Assembly (NCBI GenBank): GCA_026225945.1
Contig: JAMJFZ010003163.1
Span: forward strand, 22,070,501 to 22,134,500
Reading direction: 5' to 3'
DNA: 64,000 nt
From: Cricetomys ansorgei
Lineage: Eukaryota; Chordata; Mammalia; Rodentia; Nesomyidae
A program made the translations under genes and the position numbers. Position 1 is the first letter of the stretch; every line of letters starts with the position of its first letter. The notes under the pieces were generated by a model. The model saw nothing but the letters and a program-made list of their open reading frames with translations, did no database searches and was not told the DNA's origin. Below, one piece after another: positions 44,546 to 56,420 of this stretch.

Positions 44546-47500
44546 TAGTAGTTATATATGGTACGTATATAGCTAAGTCTCAGGAATGTCTCTACTGAAG
44601 TGAGATGGGAAAAGGTCATCTTTCTAATACATTTCTTGATATGAAGATGAGAATCCGAGACTTACCCACCCAGCTCTCTTGTGTGCAGTGTTAACTTGTG
44701 AAGTGTTTTTAATCAACAGGGCAGTAAAGGCACAGGAAGGAGCAAATACAACATTTCAAATGTGAAGGCACCCAGACTGGAGTGGGGGTGGCAACTAGTT
44801 GCTTAGGACTGCTGGCTAAAATTAATACAGTGTGCATAGAAACAAACAAAAATCCACTGATAAGAGAAAGCACTTTCTAAGACATGAATCTGGGATTCTC
44901 AGCAAGTGCTTGTTAATGATTAGGGTCTTTGATGACATAGACCAGACCATTTCTCAGAAATTTCATCCCAAGAAGCTTATAAGTATCAAATGATTTTTCT
45001 GATGGGTGGTCCCAGAAAGGGTTAAAGTGAGGTTCTCGGGGTGCATAATGGGAGAAGTAGCTGAGCATGATTCAAAGGGGTTTTTTAGGGCAGACTCCCA
45101 ATTACAGAGAAGTAATTTCCCTTTCTAGCTTACTAAGCTTTATCTCAGACTGATGCAGCTCCCAGATCCATATTCCTTCTCCCCTTATTTCAACAGATAC
45201 TCTGAATATGAAAATCTTATGTCAAAAACTTAGACGAAGCCTTCATTGGGCTTTTGAAAGGCTAAGTAAGAATTCCGTTTCTAGGAATAAAAAGATTTGG
45301 ATCAGAAAGAGCCTTTGCTGGGGAGAGTTCCTTCTCTGGATGGTGGTAGTCCATGCAGGCTTTAATCATATTTTTGTTGATTATTTATTAGTTTCCCCAC
45401 AAAAAAAAAAATCAAAGACTCAGTAATGTGAAGTGTGTTTTCCTTAAGATACTTTATGAATCAGAATCCACAATAAAGAAATAATGGAAACAAAACAAAT
45501 TTTGGCGATGTGGACTAATTGGGAAAGCAAACGCCTGTCTCTGGTCAGCGGCCCACACAGAAACGCGGAGTGACCCACCTGACCCAGTTGTACCAGCCAC
45601 TCTCTGCCTAGACAGAACTCTGGCCCTGCTCGCAGACAGAGTGCTTTGTCAGTAAATCCAGACTGTAGAGAAGGAGAACTAATTGAAGTGAAAGGGCAGG
45701 CTCCTCGCCAGCTGTTCTGTGAACCTACCCTGAACCAAAAAGTGCCGATTGATGAAATCGAATACTCTGTGTGTTCCAGTCACCAGCCTTGAGCTTGTGG
45801 AATGCAAGCCATCGAGGTTGCCACTTCAAGAAGTGTGAAGGCAGCCTGCCGTCCTCAGCTGTGGGGATGCCAGGCCAGGGAAGCTTTGGTCAATATTGGA
45901 CTTGCTGCAAGGGAGCCAGACTTCACCTCACTTCCTGGTGGGGCCTAGAAGGATCGCAAAATGTGTTTCCTTACAGAGATCCCCCTGACCAAATGCAAGA
46001 AAAGGGTACTGAGAGAAATTTGCTTGGTAAAATACAGAGGCAAGAGGATCCGTCTTATGCCTCGAGGCCACTATAGTGCTAGGGGAGACTTGGCAGGTAA
46101 CTCATACTGTCTTGGACATGGCTGTTAAAGACCATGCTTGTGGAGAGTTCTGCTCTGAAGCCAGGCAATCCGAGTTCAAAACCCACTCTGCCATGAGTAA
46201 ACAATTGCCTCTCTATGCAAGTTACAAAAAACTTGAAGACTGGCCCTGAATGGAAATACAACAAGTGTAAGCCCTCAGATCACCCCTAATCTAAGCGTAC
46301 GCTTGCCGCAGTGAGTGTCTGGGAGCCTTCGTGGTAGTGATGCTGTTAAGAATGAGCAAACATCAATGGTGCAGACACACCAGGCTCCGGCCGTCCTTCA
46401 CTCTGAGAAGGCTGCTATACTCCGACAGATCATCTCAACCCTTTACACTGCCTGTCCAGGACTTGTAGACCTGAGCTGTGACATTTCCCAGTTGCTCTCC
46501 TGTTGTTTCACAGATTCTCCTGGTTTGTCTCTTTGAAAGTTTGAGCTTTCTTTATACCTTGAAAAGATGTTCAGCAGAACAGTGGTCCTGTGAGCTAGTC
46601 CAGTGTCGTTTGGGAGCCCATAAAACCCTTCAGCGAGGCTGCACGGAAACACTGGGTGTAGAAAGATACGGTTCATAAGCACTATCTAAATAAATGTTTC
46701 CCAAAAAAAATTTTTGACCCAAGGAGACCCTCTCCTTTTCACCCCCACGATATGCACCTCCAAATGCAAGGTTCCTGGCGCCATCTGACACGTTTGAAGA
46801 AGTGCTGCTCCACCAGCTTTTCATTCCTGCTAGGAGCTGTCATTTCGTTCTCATTCCTCCCACTACCCAGTTATTCCCAAAGGCTTGGACTTTATTTTCA
46901 GAGATCGCGCATCTTGAGTGTGGTAGTGACCAGACTGTTGGGATCTACCAGCCAGTTTGTAAACCCTTGGAGAAAAGGGACTGCCATCCTAGACCCTGCA
47001 TAGCACCGGGTCCTGGGCCCTCGTGCCGTGGGAATAAGTCTGTGCCTGGCTTCTACTGGTGGTTTGGCCCTGGGATGAAGGGCCCCAGTAACATCATACT
47101 GCAGGACATGTTCATAGAAGATGAATTTGGCTGAAAGTGGTACACATGTTTGGGTAATAGTCTTCTGATTTTTCTGTGCTTAAAATTAATTTAAATTTTT
47201 TTATTGTCTTCAGTTCATCAAGTTCTACTCTTACATTATATAAATAGATCTCAAATAAATATGTATATACTATGACTAGATATTATACTATCCTTGCAAT
47301 ATATTTAATAAACAAGCTAAGAGACGAATTAAAGGGGGGATTCGGATGTAGTAGGAAAGAGAACATATGAGCAACAAGGCGAAGAGATTGAGGTTTCCAA
47401 AAGGTCGATGCACTGGTTCTAAGATGGTGCCTCCCAAGAGTCTAGATTCCAGCCCGAGTCCACCCAGGCCTCTCCCTGAGTCTCATGCCAGTAGGATCTG

Positions 47501-49289
47501 CCAACATGAGTTCCTGGTCCTCGTCACAGCCCTTCCTTAGCTGCCTCCAAGATACACTTCTGGCTCTATGCTCTGACCTGGCTTCATCTTCTCCTCTGCC
47601 CTCATGTCGATTTCTCCTTAACTCACCCAGAGCTCTGCAATCCACTCCTCAGCTTCGTGGTAGGACTCAACCTAGCCTTTCATCAGAAACAACCGAGTTA
47701 GGGTCAGACTTGAAGGTTCAGCTATAAAATATTTCCCACATTCATGAGCTTGCCTACGTCTGATTTTTACTGTCCTGGTAAATAACCCCCCAGCCTGGTT
47801 AGAGATCCTGATCTACTAATCCCATCTATCCTGGGGAACTCTGCTGTCTTCATAGTTATGGCAGAGTGCCGATTTCTTTGGCTTTAATACAGCTCCTTTC
47901 CCTTCTCCGTGTGCATTTGCGAATCTTTAATGAAACATGCACTGGAAACCAACACAGCATGCTCCAACCCAGTTGCGGTAATCAGGAGAAGACCGCCTGG
48001 CTTTTGAAGTCAGTCGGTTGACACCAGCGTTTTTTACAGCCACCCCCTCTTCACTGGTCTCCGCCTCCTAATTTTTATGGAGGCAAGTGACTCAAGACAA
48101 TGCAAGTCACAGAATTTTAAATAGCTGAATTCCTAGGTGATTTTGGAATGGAAACAAAGATAACCTTGTTCGACAGCGAATTTGCGCCCCTGGGTGAATG
48201 GCCAGGTGTTCTTTCAACTGGACTGTGAGACTAATTTCTTCCTGGCCCCTGGAAAGCAGCTGAAGCAGTGGGCAGCTGGTATATCTTCAATCTTGCATAC
48301 CGACATCTTTCCCTGATTCACAGATTTCCTTATCCCCAGCACTTCCTCTGGTATGTGCATCTCCGACAGTAAGTGATATCTTTCCTTGGATTTGGGCATT
48401 TTGAAACTGTGGGTCTTGGGTGAGGAGGAGGAGGGAGAGGGGGATGACGGGTTACCGGACTATTTCCAAATGGACCCTCCCCCGATTCCGTCTCACCGGC
48501 CTCTGACTCCTGAGCATCCACTGACCTCCACATCCACAAGGGGGTGACACTGGAGTCACTGATGGTGGCACCGTGGACAGAACTCTGACTGTCTAAATGT
48601 TACACAATTAATCTGAGAGAAAACAAAATGAATTTTTTGTCCAGTTTGTAATTTCCCACGATGAGCCACATAAAATAAGATGCTGTGGAGACTCTGAGAA
48701 GTTCCTTTGGGAAAGCTCCTGATTCCCTTCACCTGCAAAGCACAGCTTTTTGTTGTGTACAGGTGGTTTGAAGCTTTGGAGTGAGCCAGCTTAGACTTAC
48801 TTGGACAGTCTAAGAGTACAACTGGGGATGAGCCATCAGAGGCCTATTCCTGGCAGTCCAATGGGTCTCAGGGTGCCAGATCATACTCATAATTTATTTC
48901 CATAAAGAGCTATAGTGTAGGAGATTTTCCTTGCACTAGAAGGGTATTTGAAGGTCATATGTAAGTGAGAACCTGCAGTGACTCAAAGCTTGTCCACTTT
49001 CACCACCGTGTGCCTGTTGGCTCCTCTAGTTCCAATAAAGCTCTCTCTAGACAACATAGTTGTCTTTGCTGGTCGCACATGCGCGCTGGCTCGCAGGAGG
49101 CCGCAGCCTTCAGTGAAGTGTTCTCTCTGTTCCAGAGGCAAGCGAACTATACTCTGAGACACACCGGGGCGGCCCGTTGGCCTTGTGCATGTGGAAATTT
49201 CAGTTGAACAGGTTTCTGCTTGGGACAGAAGCCTGGCTGCGGGTGGCAGCTGCATCTCCGGAGCGGTTCCTGTGTCGTTATTGTACCTT
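44546..49289. other. Long single-copy stretch
   Basis: About 4.7 kb with no recognised transposon. It contains an A run (45398-45411), an AT-rich low-complexity part (47180-47310), a GA-rich run (48421-48449) and a CpG-dense spot (49073-49302). The frames at 45771-46076, 46802-47134 and elsewhere show no family features. No exon supported. Confidence 0.5.
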
Positions 49290-49440
49290 CACTTGCGCCT
49301 GCGTAATTCCCAAAACAACCCATGAGGTAGGCGGCAGTAACAGCCCCCTTACTATGTGAGGAAAGAGGCGTGGGCTTAGTGACGTGCCTCACGTGTTAGT
49401 ACAGTGGACATCCAAACCCAAGCAGTGTAGGCTGCCATCT
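49290..49440 (+). mobile_element. MIR SINE (plus)
   Basis: 'caaaacaacccatgaggtag', 'ttactatgtgaggaaag', 'cttagtgacgtgcctcacg' and 'acatccaaacccaagcag' fit MIR in the forward direction, from the 'cacaacaaccctatgaggtag' block on. Confidence 0.65.
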
Positions 49441-51050
49441 TAGAATCAGAATGTTGTCCGTGAAAACCAAGACTTCTGACTCAGTGAACACAAACAGCCA
49501 GGCGAGCTCCCTTCCACCCAGCAGCAATCACTTGGCAAGAAGGGCGGCTTCCCATTTCCAAAGGATGTCTCTTGCTTCTTGGCCACTATCCAGGCTGCCT
49601 TACACTCTGGTTACCTGACTTTTGGGGACATTGTGTTGTGCAGCGCCTGTCCAGGGGCACCCTAGTTCTGTCTCTGGCAGGCTAAATGCCTGCGCGTTTT
49701 CCGCTACCCCGGTTCTTCTTCGGTGTTCCGGAACACCATCAATTAGAGCCGCAGCACCAGCCTTTACCCTCCTCCCTGTCTCCCTCCTCTCCATCTCCTT
49801 CCTCCCTATCTCCCTCCTCTTAAACAAGGTGACTCTGAAGAAATGGAATGTAAGCTCAACCAAGTAGGCATATCTAAGCCTTTAACGCTGCTCCTGGCCA
49901 ACAGCACTCAGAGTACTCGGTGGACAGTAACTGGGGTCACCGCAGCATCGTGGGGCTTTGGCATGATGGCTTTGCCATCACTGACACCCAGGAATGGAGG
50001 AGGCTACAGGCAGGCACATGCCTCCTCCCCAAACTCGAGATCTGTAGATTGTAATGGGTTTTTCTAGGCACTCAGTCTGGAGGATTTGTTCCACGTTGGG
50101 CCACAGCCTTGCATTATTGGCGAGATAATGAGCACCGTTCACCATGGGTACTCCTCTCGGGTGTTGCCCGTGCAGTAAATCATGAGTGCAAAGCCTGAGT
50201 GGTTTGTGCCATTAAAGTCTCAAGATAGAATTAGACTTGTAATCACCACTTGCCCATGTTTTGTCATTTATGATAATTATAGTAGTAATAATCCATGTAT
50301 TGTTGGGATGGAGCAGTCAGAAGCATCCATCAATTTCTTATCGACACCAAATCAAGTTGATACTTCATCTTTGTTGCAAAAATGTAGATTGCACCAATTA
50401 GTCTAAGGAAATTGGGCGGTCATTAGCAATGAAGCAATCAGTTAATCTGCAGAGCATTTTGGGTCCCTCTGATGCCAACCATCCCTCTTAATTATGTGGG
50501 GTACAGGAGCTTCCTCAGGACTTGATGATAGCATCATTGGCTTAGAGCAGACACTGCGCCTTATGTCCCCGACTTCATTTAGAAGACTGCACTAATACCT
50601 CCCATGCCCCGCCTTACACCCTTTGGTGCTTCCAGGCAAATTTATTCTGGAGCAGAACCTGTGAATCAAGACACTTGACATTTTCTTTCTGGCTTAGAAA
50701 TAGGGAGTTCCCCCGTGGCGTTCTTTCAGGGAGTGGTATGTTACCGTCTCGTGTGTATTAGCTGTTTTTCACCTTTCCCAAACCATGCAATAAACATGCG
50801 CGCGCGTGCGCACACAGTGGGGGGAAGGGGGGACACAAATGCCTAGGCATACAACTTACCATGAAGAAACCCTGGTGCTCATGAGTTTTCTTCGTTTACC
50901 TCGAGTCTTTTCCCAGGCTAGCCCAGTCTTGCTCTCTAGAGATTTTCAATCAGCCTTGTCCACAACTTGTTCCAAGCAGCTGAATAATGCAAGGGGTGAT
51001 GTTTCAAAAATAAGGGTTTTTTCTCTTTGTGAATTTGGAAAGAATAAATT
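49441..51050. other. Single-copy DNA with a CT-rich tract
   Basis: A polypyrimidine tract (TCTCCCTCC-type units) lies at 49762-49822 and an alternating purine-pyrimidine tract at 50795-50816. No gene or transposon recognised. Confidence 0.55.
50795..50816. other. Z-DNA-type alternating tract
   Basis: 22 bases of strict pyrimidine-purine alternation rich in CG and ending in CACACA. It is followed by a G-rich run (GTGGGGGGAAGGGGGGA). Confidence 0.75.
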
Positions 51051-51084
51051 AAAAACAAAACAAAGCAACAACAACAACAAAAAC
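51051..51084. repeat. (CAA)n/(CAAAA)n tract
   Basis: A-rich tri- and pentanucleotide repeats. Confidence 0.9.
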
Positions 51085-51274
51085 CATCTCCCTGAGTCCC
51101 CTGAGTCTCCTACCATCAGTACCACTTTGAAAACTTTGGAAGCTATCTCTTCAAGCTCTTAAAAATATACACAGAGTTTGTATTAGTGTTATTATTAAAG
51201 AACTCTATTTTTTCTCTTCTATAACAGTTTTAATCATTTTAATTGATGCACAGTGCTCTATCAGATATATAGTA

Positions 51275-51466
51275 TTGGGCTTGATAAAATTTAAAAGCTG
51301 CCACACAGCAAAGGGAACAACCAGCCAAGCAATGAGAGGGCCTACAAAACAGAAGAAAGCCTCTGCTAACTGTAAATCTGACAGTGGAGTCACACAGAGA
51401 ATATATAAAGAACTCAGAAAATCAAGTATCAGAAAGCCAAACCATCCAGTAAATAAGGAAGTATAA
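51275..51466 (+). pseudogene. L1 ORF2 C-terminal remnant
   Basis: The frame from 51275 reads KFKSCHTAKGTTSQAMRGPT and, further on, RIYKELRKS, which parallels the L1 ORF2 stretch after the reverse transcriptase domain (a CTAKE...RIYKEL pattern). It stops at 51464-51466. The reverse transcriptase and endonuclease domains are absent, so it can have no activity. It encodes only a decayed tail of the retrotransposon protein. Confidence 0.8.
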
Positions 51467-51596
51467 TAAACAAACACTTCCATAAAGATGAAGTACAGAT
51501 GACCAGTATACATGAAAAAAAGTTAAATACCCTTAGCCATTAGGGAAATGCAAATCAGAACAATATTAGATTCCATCCATCATTAAGGAACAGCAG

Positions 51597-51832
51597 GGTC
51601 TAAGGATGTGTCGTTCAGTTGGTAGAGTGTTTGCTTAGCCCACACGAAGCCGTGGGTTCAGTTCCCAGCACTGCAGAAAGCAAGCATGGTGGTGCACACC
51701 TATAATCCCAACACTCAAGAGGTGGGAACAGAAGAACCAGAAGTTCAGGGTCAGCCTTGGCTACATAGGGATTTCCTGGCCAGCCTGAAATGCATAAGAC
51801 TTTATCTCATAAACAACAGAAATAAAAAGGAA
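51597..51832 (+). mobile_element. B4 SINE (ID-B1 composite, plus)
   Basis: ID-like head 'gttcagttggtagagtgtt' with 'gtgggttcagttcccagc' (51600-51680), then a B1-like part 'ggtggtgcacacctataatc' through 'ttggctacatagggatttcc' and an A-rich tail. It sits inside the L1. Confidence 0.9.
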
Positions 51833-51950
51833 ATAACAAATGCTGGCAAAGATGTTGGTATGGCCTCATACACTGCTATCAGTGGCGATGTAAATTAGTT
51901 TAGCTAGCATGGAAGTCAATATAGAGGTTCCTTAAGAAAATTAACTGGGG

Positions 51951-52166
51951 CCAGAAAGTGGTGGCACACACCTTCAGTCTCAGCACTCGGGAAGCAGAGG
52001 CAGGCAGATCTGTGAGTTCCAGGACAGCCTGGTCTACAGAGGGGGAGTTTCAAGGCAACTAGGGCTACACAGAGAAACTCTGTCTCGAACAAAAGAAAGG
52101 AAAGAAGAGAGGGAGGGAAGAAGGAAAGGAAGAAAAAAAATTAAGGGAAGAAGGAAAGAAAAGAGC
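51951..52166 (+). mobile_element. B1 SINE (plus) with long purine tail
   Basis: 'ccagaaagtggtggcacac' to 'agagaaactctgtctcgaac' is a full-length B1 (51951-52088). It is followed by about 75 bases of GAAA/GGAA/GGGA purine repeat grown from the A-tail. Inserted in the same L1. Confidence 0.95.
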
Positions 52167-52465
52167 AGAAAACTAGAGTCAAGCTGTACCCCTCCAGGAC
52201 TATCCCAGAGGAATCTTAGTCAGCACACCTGTACAGCTACAGAGCCATGGCTGCAGCCCTGTTCACAGTAGCCATGTTGCAGAATCCGCCTAGGAGCCCA
52301 TCAACAGATGAGTGGATAAAAAAAAGTGTAATAGAAGCACACAGTGGAATCTTACTTTGCAAGAAAATGGGTGGAACTGGAGATGATCACAGTAAGTAGA
52401 ATAAGCCAGACTCAGAAAGGCAATACCATGCTTTCTCTCATAGGTAGATCCTAGATTTTATTGTG

Positions 52466-52467
<2 letters not shown>

Positions 52468-52541
<74 letters not shown>
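52468..52541. repeat. (TG)n(AG)n compound microsatellite
   Basis: (TG) about 13 units, then (AG) about 23 units, lying within the L1 3' UTR. The frame through it is an artefact. Confidence 0.97.
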
Positions 52542-52544
<3 letters not shown>

Positions 52545-52739
52545 AAGTAGAAGCAAGACTATTTGGGAAAAGAAGGGGACTTGGGAAGGGAAGAGCATGG
52601 CGTGAATATGAGCAAAGTATATGGTATCTGAATGAAAATATCTATATGAGACCTATCATTCTGTACAATGAATATCTGTCTGTGTGGCTATCTATATCTA
52701 TGTATTTACAATAGTTTGGATTGTCTTCCCAGGGTAGAT

Positions 52740-52850
52740 TGCCTAAGCTGAAATATCTGGTCAAAATTCATAAGCCTTTTTTTAATAACTCTTAGTGTCT
52801 GTCTACAAACTGCTCACTAAAAGGATTGTACCCATTTAAATTGGATACAA
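52740..52850. mobile_element. Possible ancient L1-like fragment
   Basis: 'aaatatctggtcaaaattc' then 'caaactgctcactaaaagg' and 'attgtacccattta' resemble the old block also suspected at 20100-20480. Short and diverged. Confidence 0.35.
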
Positions 52851-54299
52851 TTAAATTAAATTGGAATTCAGATTCTAACTTAATTTTAGTGAATGAGATT
52901 TAAATCCAGCTGTGCTGACCACTAAGCTTTACTCCTCCACAGTGGACAAGTGGGCACCGTATCAAATTGTGCCCTGACTCAACTAGGCATAAGCATGGGG
53001 AGTCACTATCTCACGCTATAGTACATTCACAAGTAGGACAGCTGTAGGCCCAGTGATGCTTCAGGTTTGGCCATTATGACCTTCACCCTGGCGATGGCTT
53101 CCTTCACGTTTCCAAAGGCTGCAGTAGCCCAGGTCTCACATCAAAAGTAGAAACAGCGGAGATGGAAGAGGATTACCCTCCTAGTGTGTCTCCTCAAAGG
53201 TGAAGACACTCTTCCTCAAAGCTCCAGGTGACATTTCCTCTGCTCCCACCGTGAAGTCCGAGTCTCATGTCAGCCCTTACACTAAACACTGCCAAGGGAA
53301 ATGGAAGCGCCATTATTAACTTAGTAACCAAGAGTTCTTCTGGACTTGGCAATGGAGTCAACATCCTCTGAATGTCTGGAGAGAAGGGCTGTGGTGTAAC
53401 CAAAGATGCCTTCCTGGGCACCGTGAGTACTTCCTCCCATTTTTGCCCTATACTTAGAACCACTTTAAAATCCCTGAGTAATCATACGTTTAAGGGATCT
53501 TTGCAGAAGCACAGATAGCAGCTCTCACAGGCACTGGGCTTTGTCCTGCATAGAGGGTGTTCGTTGACAGGCATCATGCTCTCTATTGCTTTAATGTCTT
53601 CCCCAAACCTACCTTGGTATTTGGACATACTGGTCTCCTACGTAAAACAGAGTAGATCTCCTCTGGAGGAGTCTAACAGCTGGGGCCATAAAGCTGTCCA
53701 GTTGCCACATGGATAATAGCTTGCAGCATGCTGGACAGGTCTGGGTTTCCAGTCTGGATCAAATAGACTCCCCGCCTCTCACTCCATTTGCACAGCCCAA
53801 GCCTTTGTCCTGGCATCTCGCATCAGCACCTCCATTGAAGGGCCAGGAAGCCAGGAGAAGGGGATATTGAAGAATTCAGATCAAGTAAGTCATTGCTTCA
53901 TCTAGTTGAAGAAATGACTGAGATTGCCATCTCAAAGGATATTGTGACATTATATGGTATGTTTCTATACATATTTGCCACAAAAGCGTCCAAATTAGCA
54001 TTACGTTGTAGAGCGAAATGCATAGACAACAACAAAGGCAGTGCCCGAAGAGAGCATGTTCCTGGGCCGGATACACCAGCGTCAGAAATGTGTGCGCCTC
54101 AGTTTGCATTCTGTGTCCATGTGACTCATGGGAAGCTGTGTCTTTCTTACTTCCCGACTTACAAGCATGTTTTGGCACTAGGATTACTAAAGAGTCTTAT
54201 TCTAGGGCTATCCACTCCCTCACCCTCAAAAGTCCCATTTCCTGTCACACCGTGGAAAGTCAATGCTTTTTGTAGGCAGAGAGACTGGGGGCAGGGAGG
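52851..54299. other. Single-copy DNA
   Basis: No recognised repeat. The 136-codon plus frame (53893-54303) and the antisense frame over it (53876-54178) are mutually exclusive and neither resembles a protein. Confidence 0.5.
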
Positions 54300-54640
54300 T
54301 TAACTACTGTACTGACAAACTTTCTGTTTTACAGTTTCATAAAGATTTTACAACATAATTACATGTTCTAATTATGAGATTACATACATTTGCACCACTT
54401 AGATAATCAAGTGCAATTAGACTTTGTGAACAGACGGTGATAGAAATTACTGGAAGCAAAAATTACACCACAAGACATTATTTCAGAAAGGCTTTTGGAA
54501 TATATGCACCACAGACCCCACAAGAGGTAGATGGAGATGATTGTAATAGCCTTGAAGCCGCTAGCCATGGGCCGCCATGCAGCCGAGGCAAGGACGCCTT
54601 GTTTTATTGTGCGGGGTTCATTGTTTGAGAGCTGCCATTC
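54300..54640. other. Repeat-free homeodomain-motif cluster, candidate enhancer
   Basis: ATAATTAC (54355), TAATTATG (54369), GATAATCAAG (54402), TCAAGTGCAATTAG (54407-54420) fall within about 65 bases. TCAAGTG fits NKX2-type sites and the others ATTA-core homeodomain sites. 54550-54600 is a GC-richer patch with GCCGCC/GCCGAGG. Confidence 0.4.
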
Positions 54641-55569
54641 AATTCCAGGCTTCCTAGTACATGCATATCACAGCTACCTGAACAGAAACTTCTAGAGGTC
54701 CAGCCCTCCCACCGTGTGCTCCCTTCCCTCTCCTCTTCCTAGCTGTCTGTCCCTTCTCACTCTTCCATTTAGAGGCTGAAGGACTTGAGACAGTCGGTAA
54801 TGAGAAGAAATGGAGTAGGTTCTTGGACTGTCTTTGCCCACTAAAGTAATATGTCAAGGTTGCTAGCTTAAAAAGAGTCCATGAGATCCTTAAAATTGCC
54901 TGATTCCTCAGAGAGTGGCCTGGCACATTGTCAAGGTCCAGTAGTTCCTTTGGCCATTAGTAGAAATTCTAGGGTGGTATCATTGATACGTGAGAGAGAA
55001 GACGAAAGGTGTAAAGAAACCCGGAACCCAGCATATGGAAAATGAGGAGCCTTTAAAATGGAAGATGCATTAGTCCTTAGAAACGTGGGGAGGTTTGTTA
55101 CAGCTGGGTTTCCATCCCAGAATCAAAATATTCCTGAAATGTCAGCTTTCCTCCCCTCTCACCCTTCCCTTGGACATTTTAGGTAGACTTTAGTTATCCA
55201 GAGGAGCTCACCAGAACCTTCCCGTTCCTTCACCCACTGGGTTAAAGGAAAGAGAAGACCCCATCAGCTTCCTGATCACCTGTCCCAGGTTTCCAGCAGT
55301 TGGGGATTGGGGGGAGTGTTGACCCTCTCCTAAGTCCAGAATCTCTTTAGTGCTGCTTGCAGTCCATATGGAGCAAATTAAAGAGAAGCAAGCAGGACTG
55401 CCACTGGTTCTGATTGGTTACGGTAGTATTAAAAAAAAAAAAAAAAAAAAAAAAAAGCCAACAACAGCCTTGCCCTGCCTTTGAGAAGATGGATAAAATA
55501 CTCTTTGAACACACTAGTCTGTTTTTTTTAATGTCAGTTACAGAAGGGTTGCGTTTATATTTGGCTTCC
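54641..55569. other. Single-copy DNA with a poly(A) tract
   Basis: A run of 26 A at 55431-55456 follows unique sequence; no SINE body is recognisable before it. No gene seen. Confidence 0.55.
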
Positions 55570-56420
55570 CAGACCCGTCTCTTGACCTTCTAATTACTTT
55601 ATTTGAAACAGCACTGAGGGTATAATAAAGCTGGAGGTTGCCTCTCCTTTGCTTTATCATAAATTAAAGCTGCTGGCTGCGGAGGTGAAAGCGGAGGCAG
55701 AGCGTTCATTACTGCTCAAGTGACGGCTTGTCAATAGTGGCGCTTTTTAGTTTGTTCTAGTCAGCACTTGCTGTGCATTTTGTTGGACCACTGGGAAATA
55801 AATACAACAAGATTATACATTTGGAATACCACAAGAGTTCAGGGGGGAAAAACACAAATGATAAATCATGCGCTTGGTAGAAAGTGACACGCTATCTTGT
55901 GCTATTAACAACCAAAGATAATTGCAAGGAATTGTAATTGCAGTCTGCAACTTACAGTACAGAGTCCCCAACATCAATCTTAATAGCAAACAAAGCCGTT
56001 TATATTAAAACTTAATTCACCTAGTAACTTTTCTGCTGTACACACAGGAGCTAACAGATGTAGCTTTTCACAAAGTTCAAAGGCATCTGAAATGCGGCGA
56101 GAGATGCTAATACCGGAAGCCTTGGAGAAATGCGGCATTAGGACTTGTGATGAAAACAAATGTATGTCATTATCTCCGAGTTTGTGTTTATTTAATAAAA
56201 TATGCAGTTTGCACATTGGTGAATTCAGTGTTTCTGAATGGGTATGGAATGATGTTTTATTTGGAATCAAAGGCCAAACAGGCTGGCAATTATGCATCTT
56301 CAATGAGCCATCTGCGTTCTGAGTATATACATTGGAGCAGTGTGCACCCCAGTGCTTCAGGGGTTTGCATGAGGCAGAACAGCAAGCTGGGGTAACTTTA
56401 TTCATGACTTTCCTTAGATT
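55570..56420. other. Repeat-free block, candidate developmental enhancer
   Basis: 850 bases without repeats, with many factor-like motifs: TAATTGCA twice (55919-55926 and 55935-55942), TTTATCATAAATTAAAG near 55650, a TCF/LEF ATCAAAGG at 56266-56273, TTATGCAT at 56288, and TTCAAAGGCA near 56077. A 141-codon antisense frame (55980-56405) is probably a by-product of low stop density. Confidence 0.45.

Larger units (their letters stand above)
51240..52674 (+). mobile_element. L1 LINE, ORF2 end plus 3' UTR, split by two SINEs
   Basis: Pieces at 51240-51596, 51833-51950, 52167-52467 and 52542-52674 are consecutive parts of one L1 in the plus direction: ORF2 C-terminal code, 'atgctggcaaagatgttgg', 'gatgtaaattagtttagc', 'cccatcaacagatgagtgg', 'gggtggaactggagatgatc', and a 3' UTR ending 'cattctgtacaatgaatat'. 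A B4, a B1 and a TG/AG microsatellite interrupt it. 5'-truncated and inactive. Confidence 0.9.

Noticed and set aside
55980..56405. 141-codon antisense frame
   Set aside because: Lies in a block that looks like non-coding regulatory DNA; opposing frames overlap and no protein family is recognisable.
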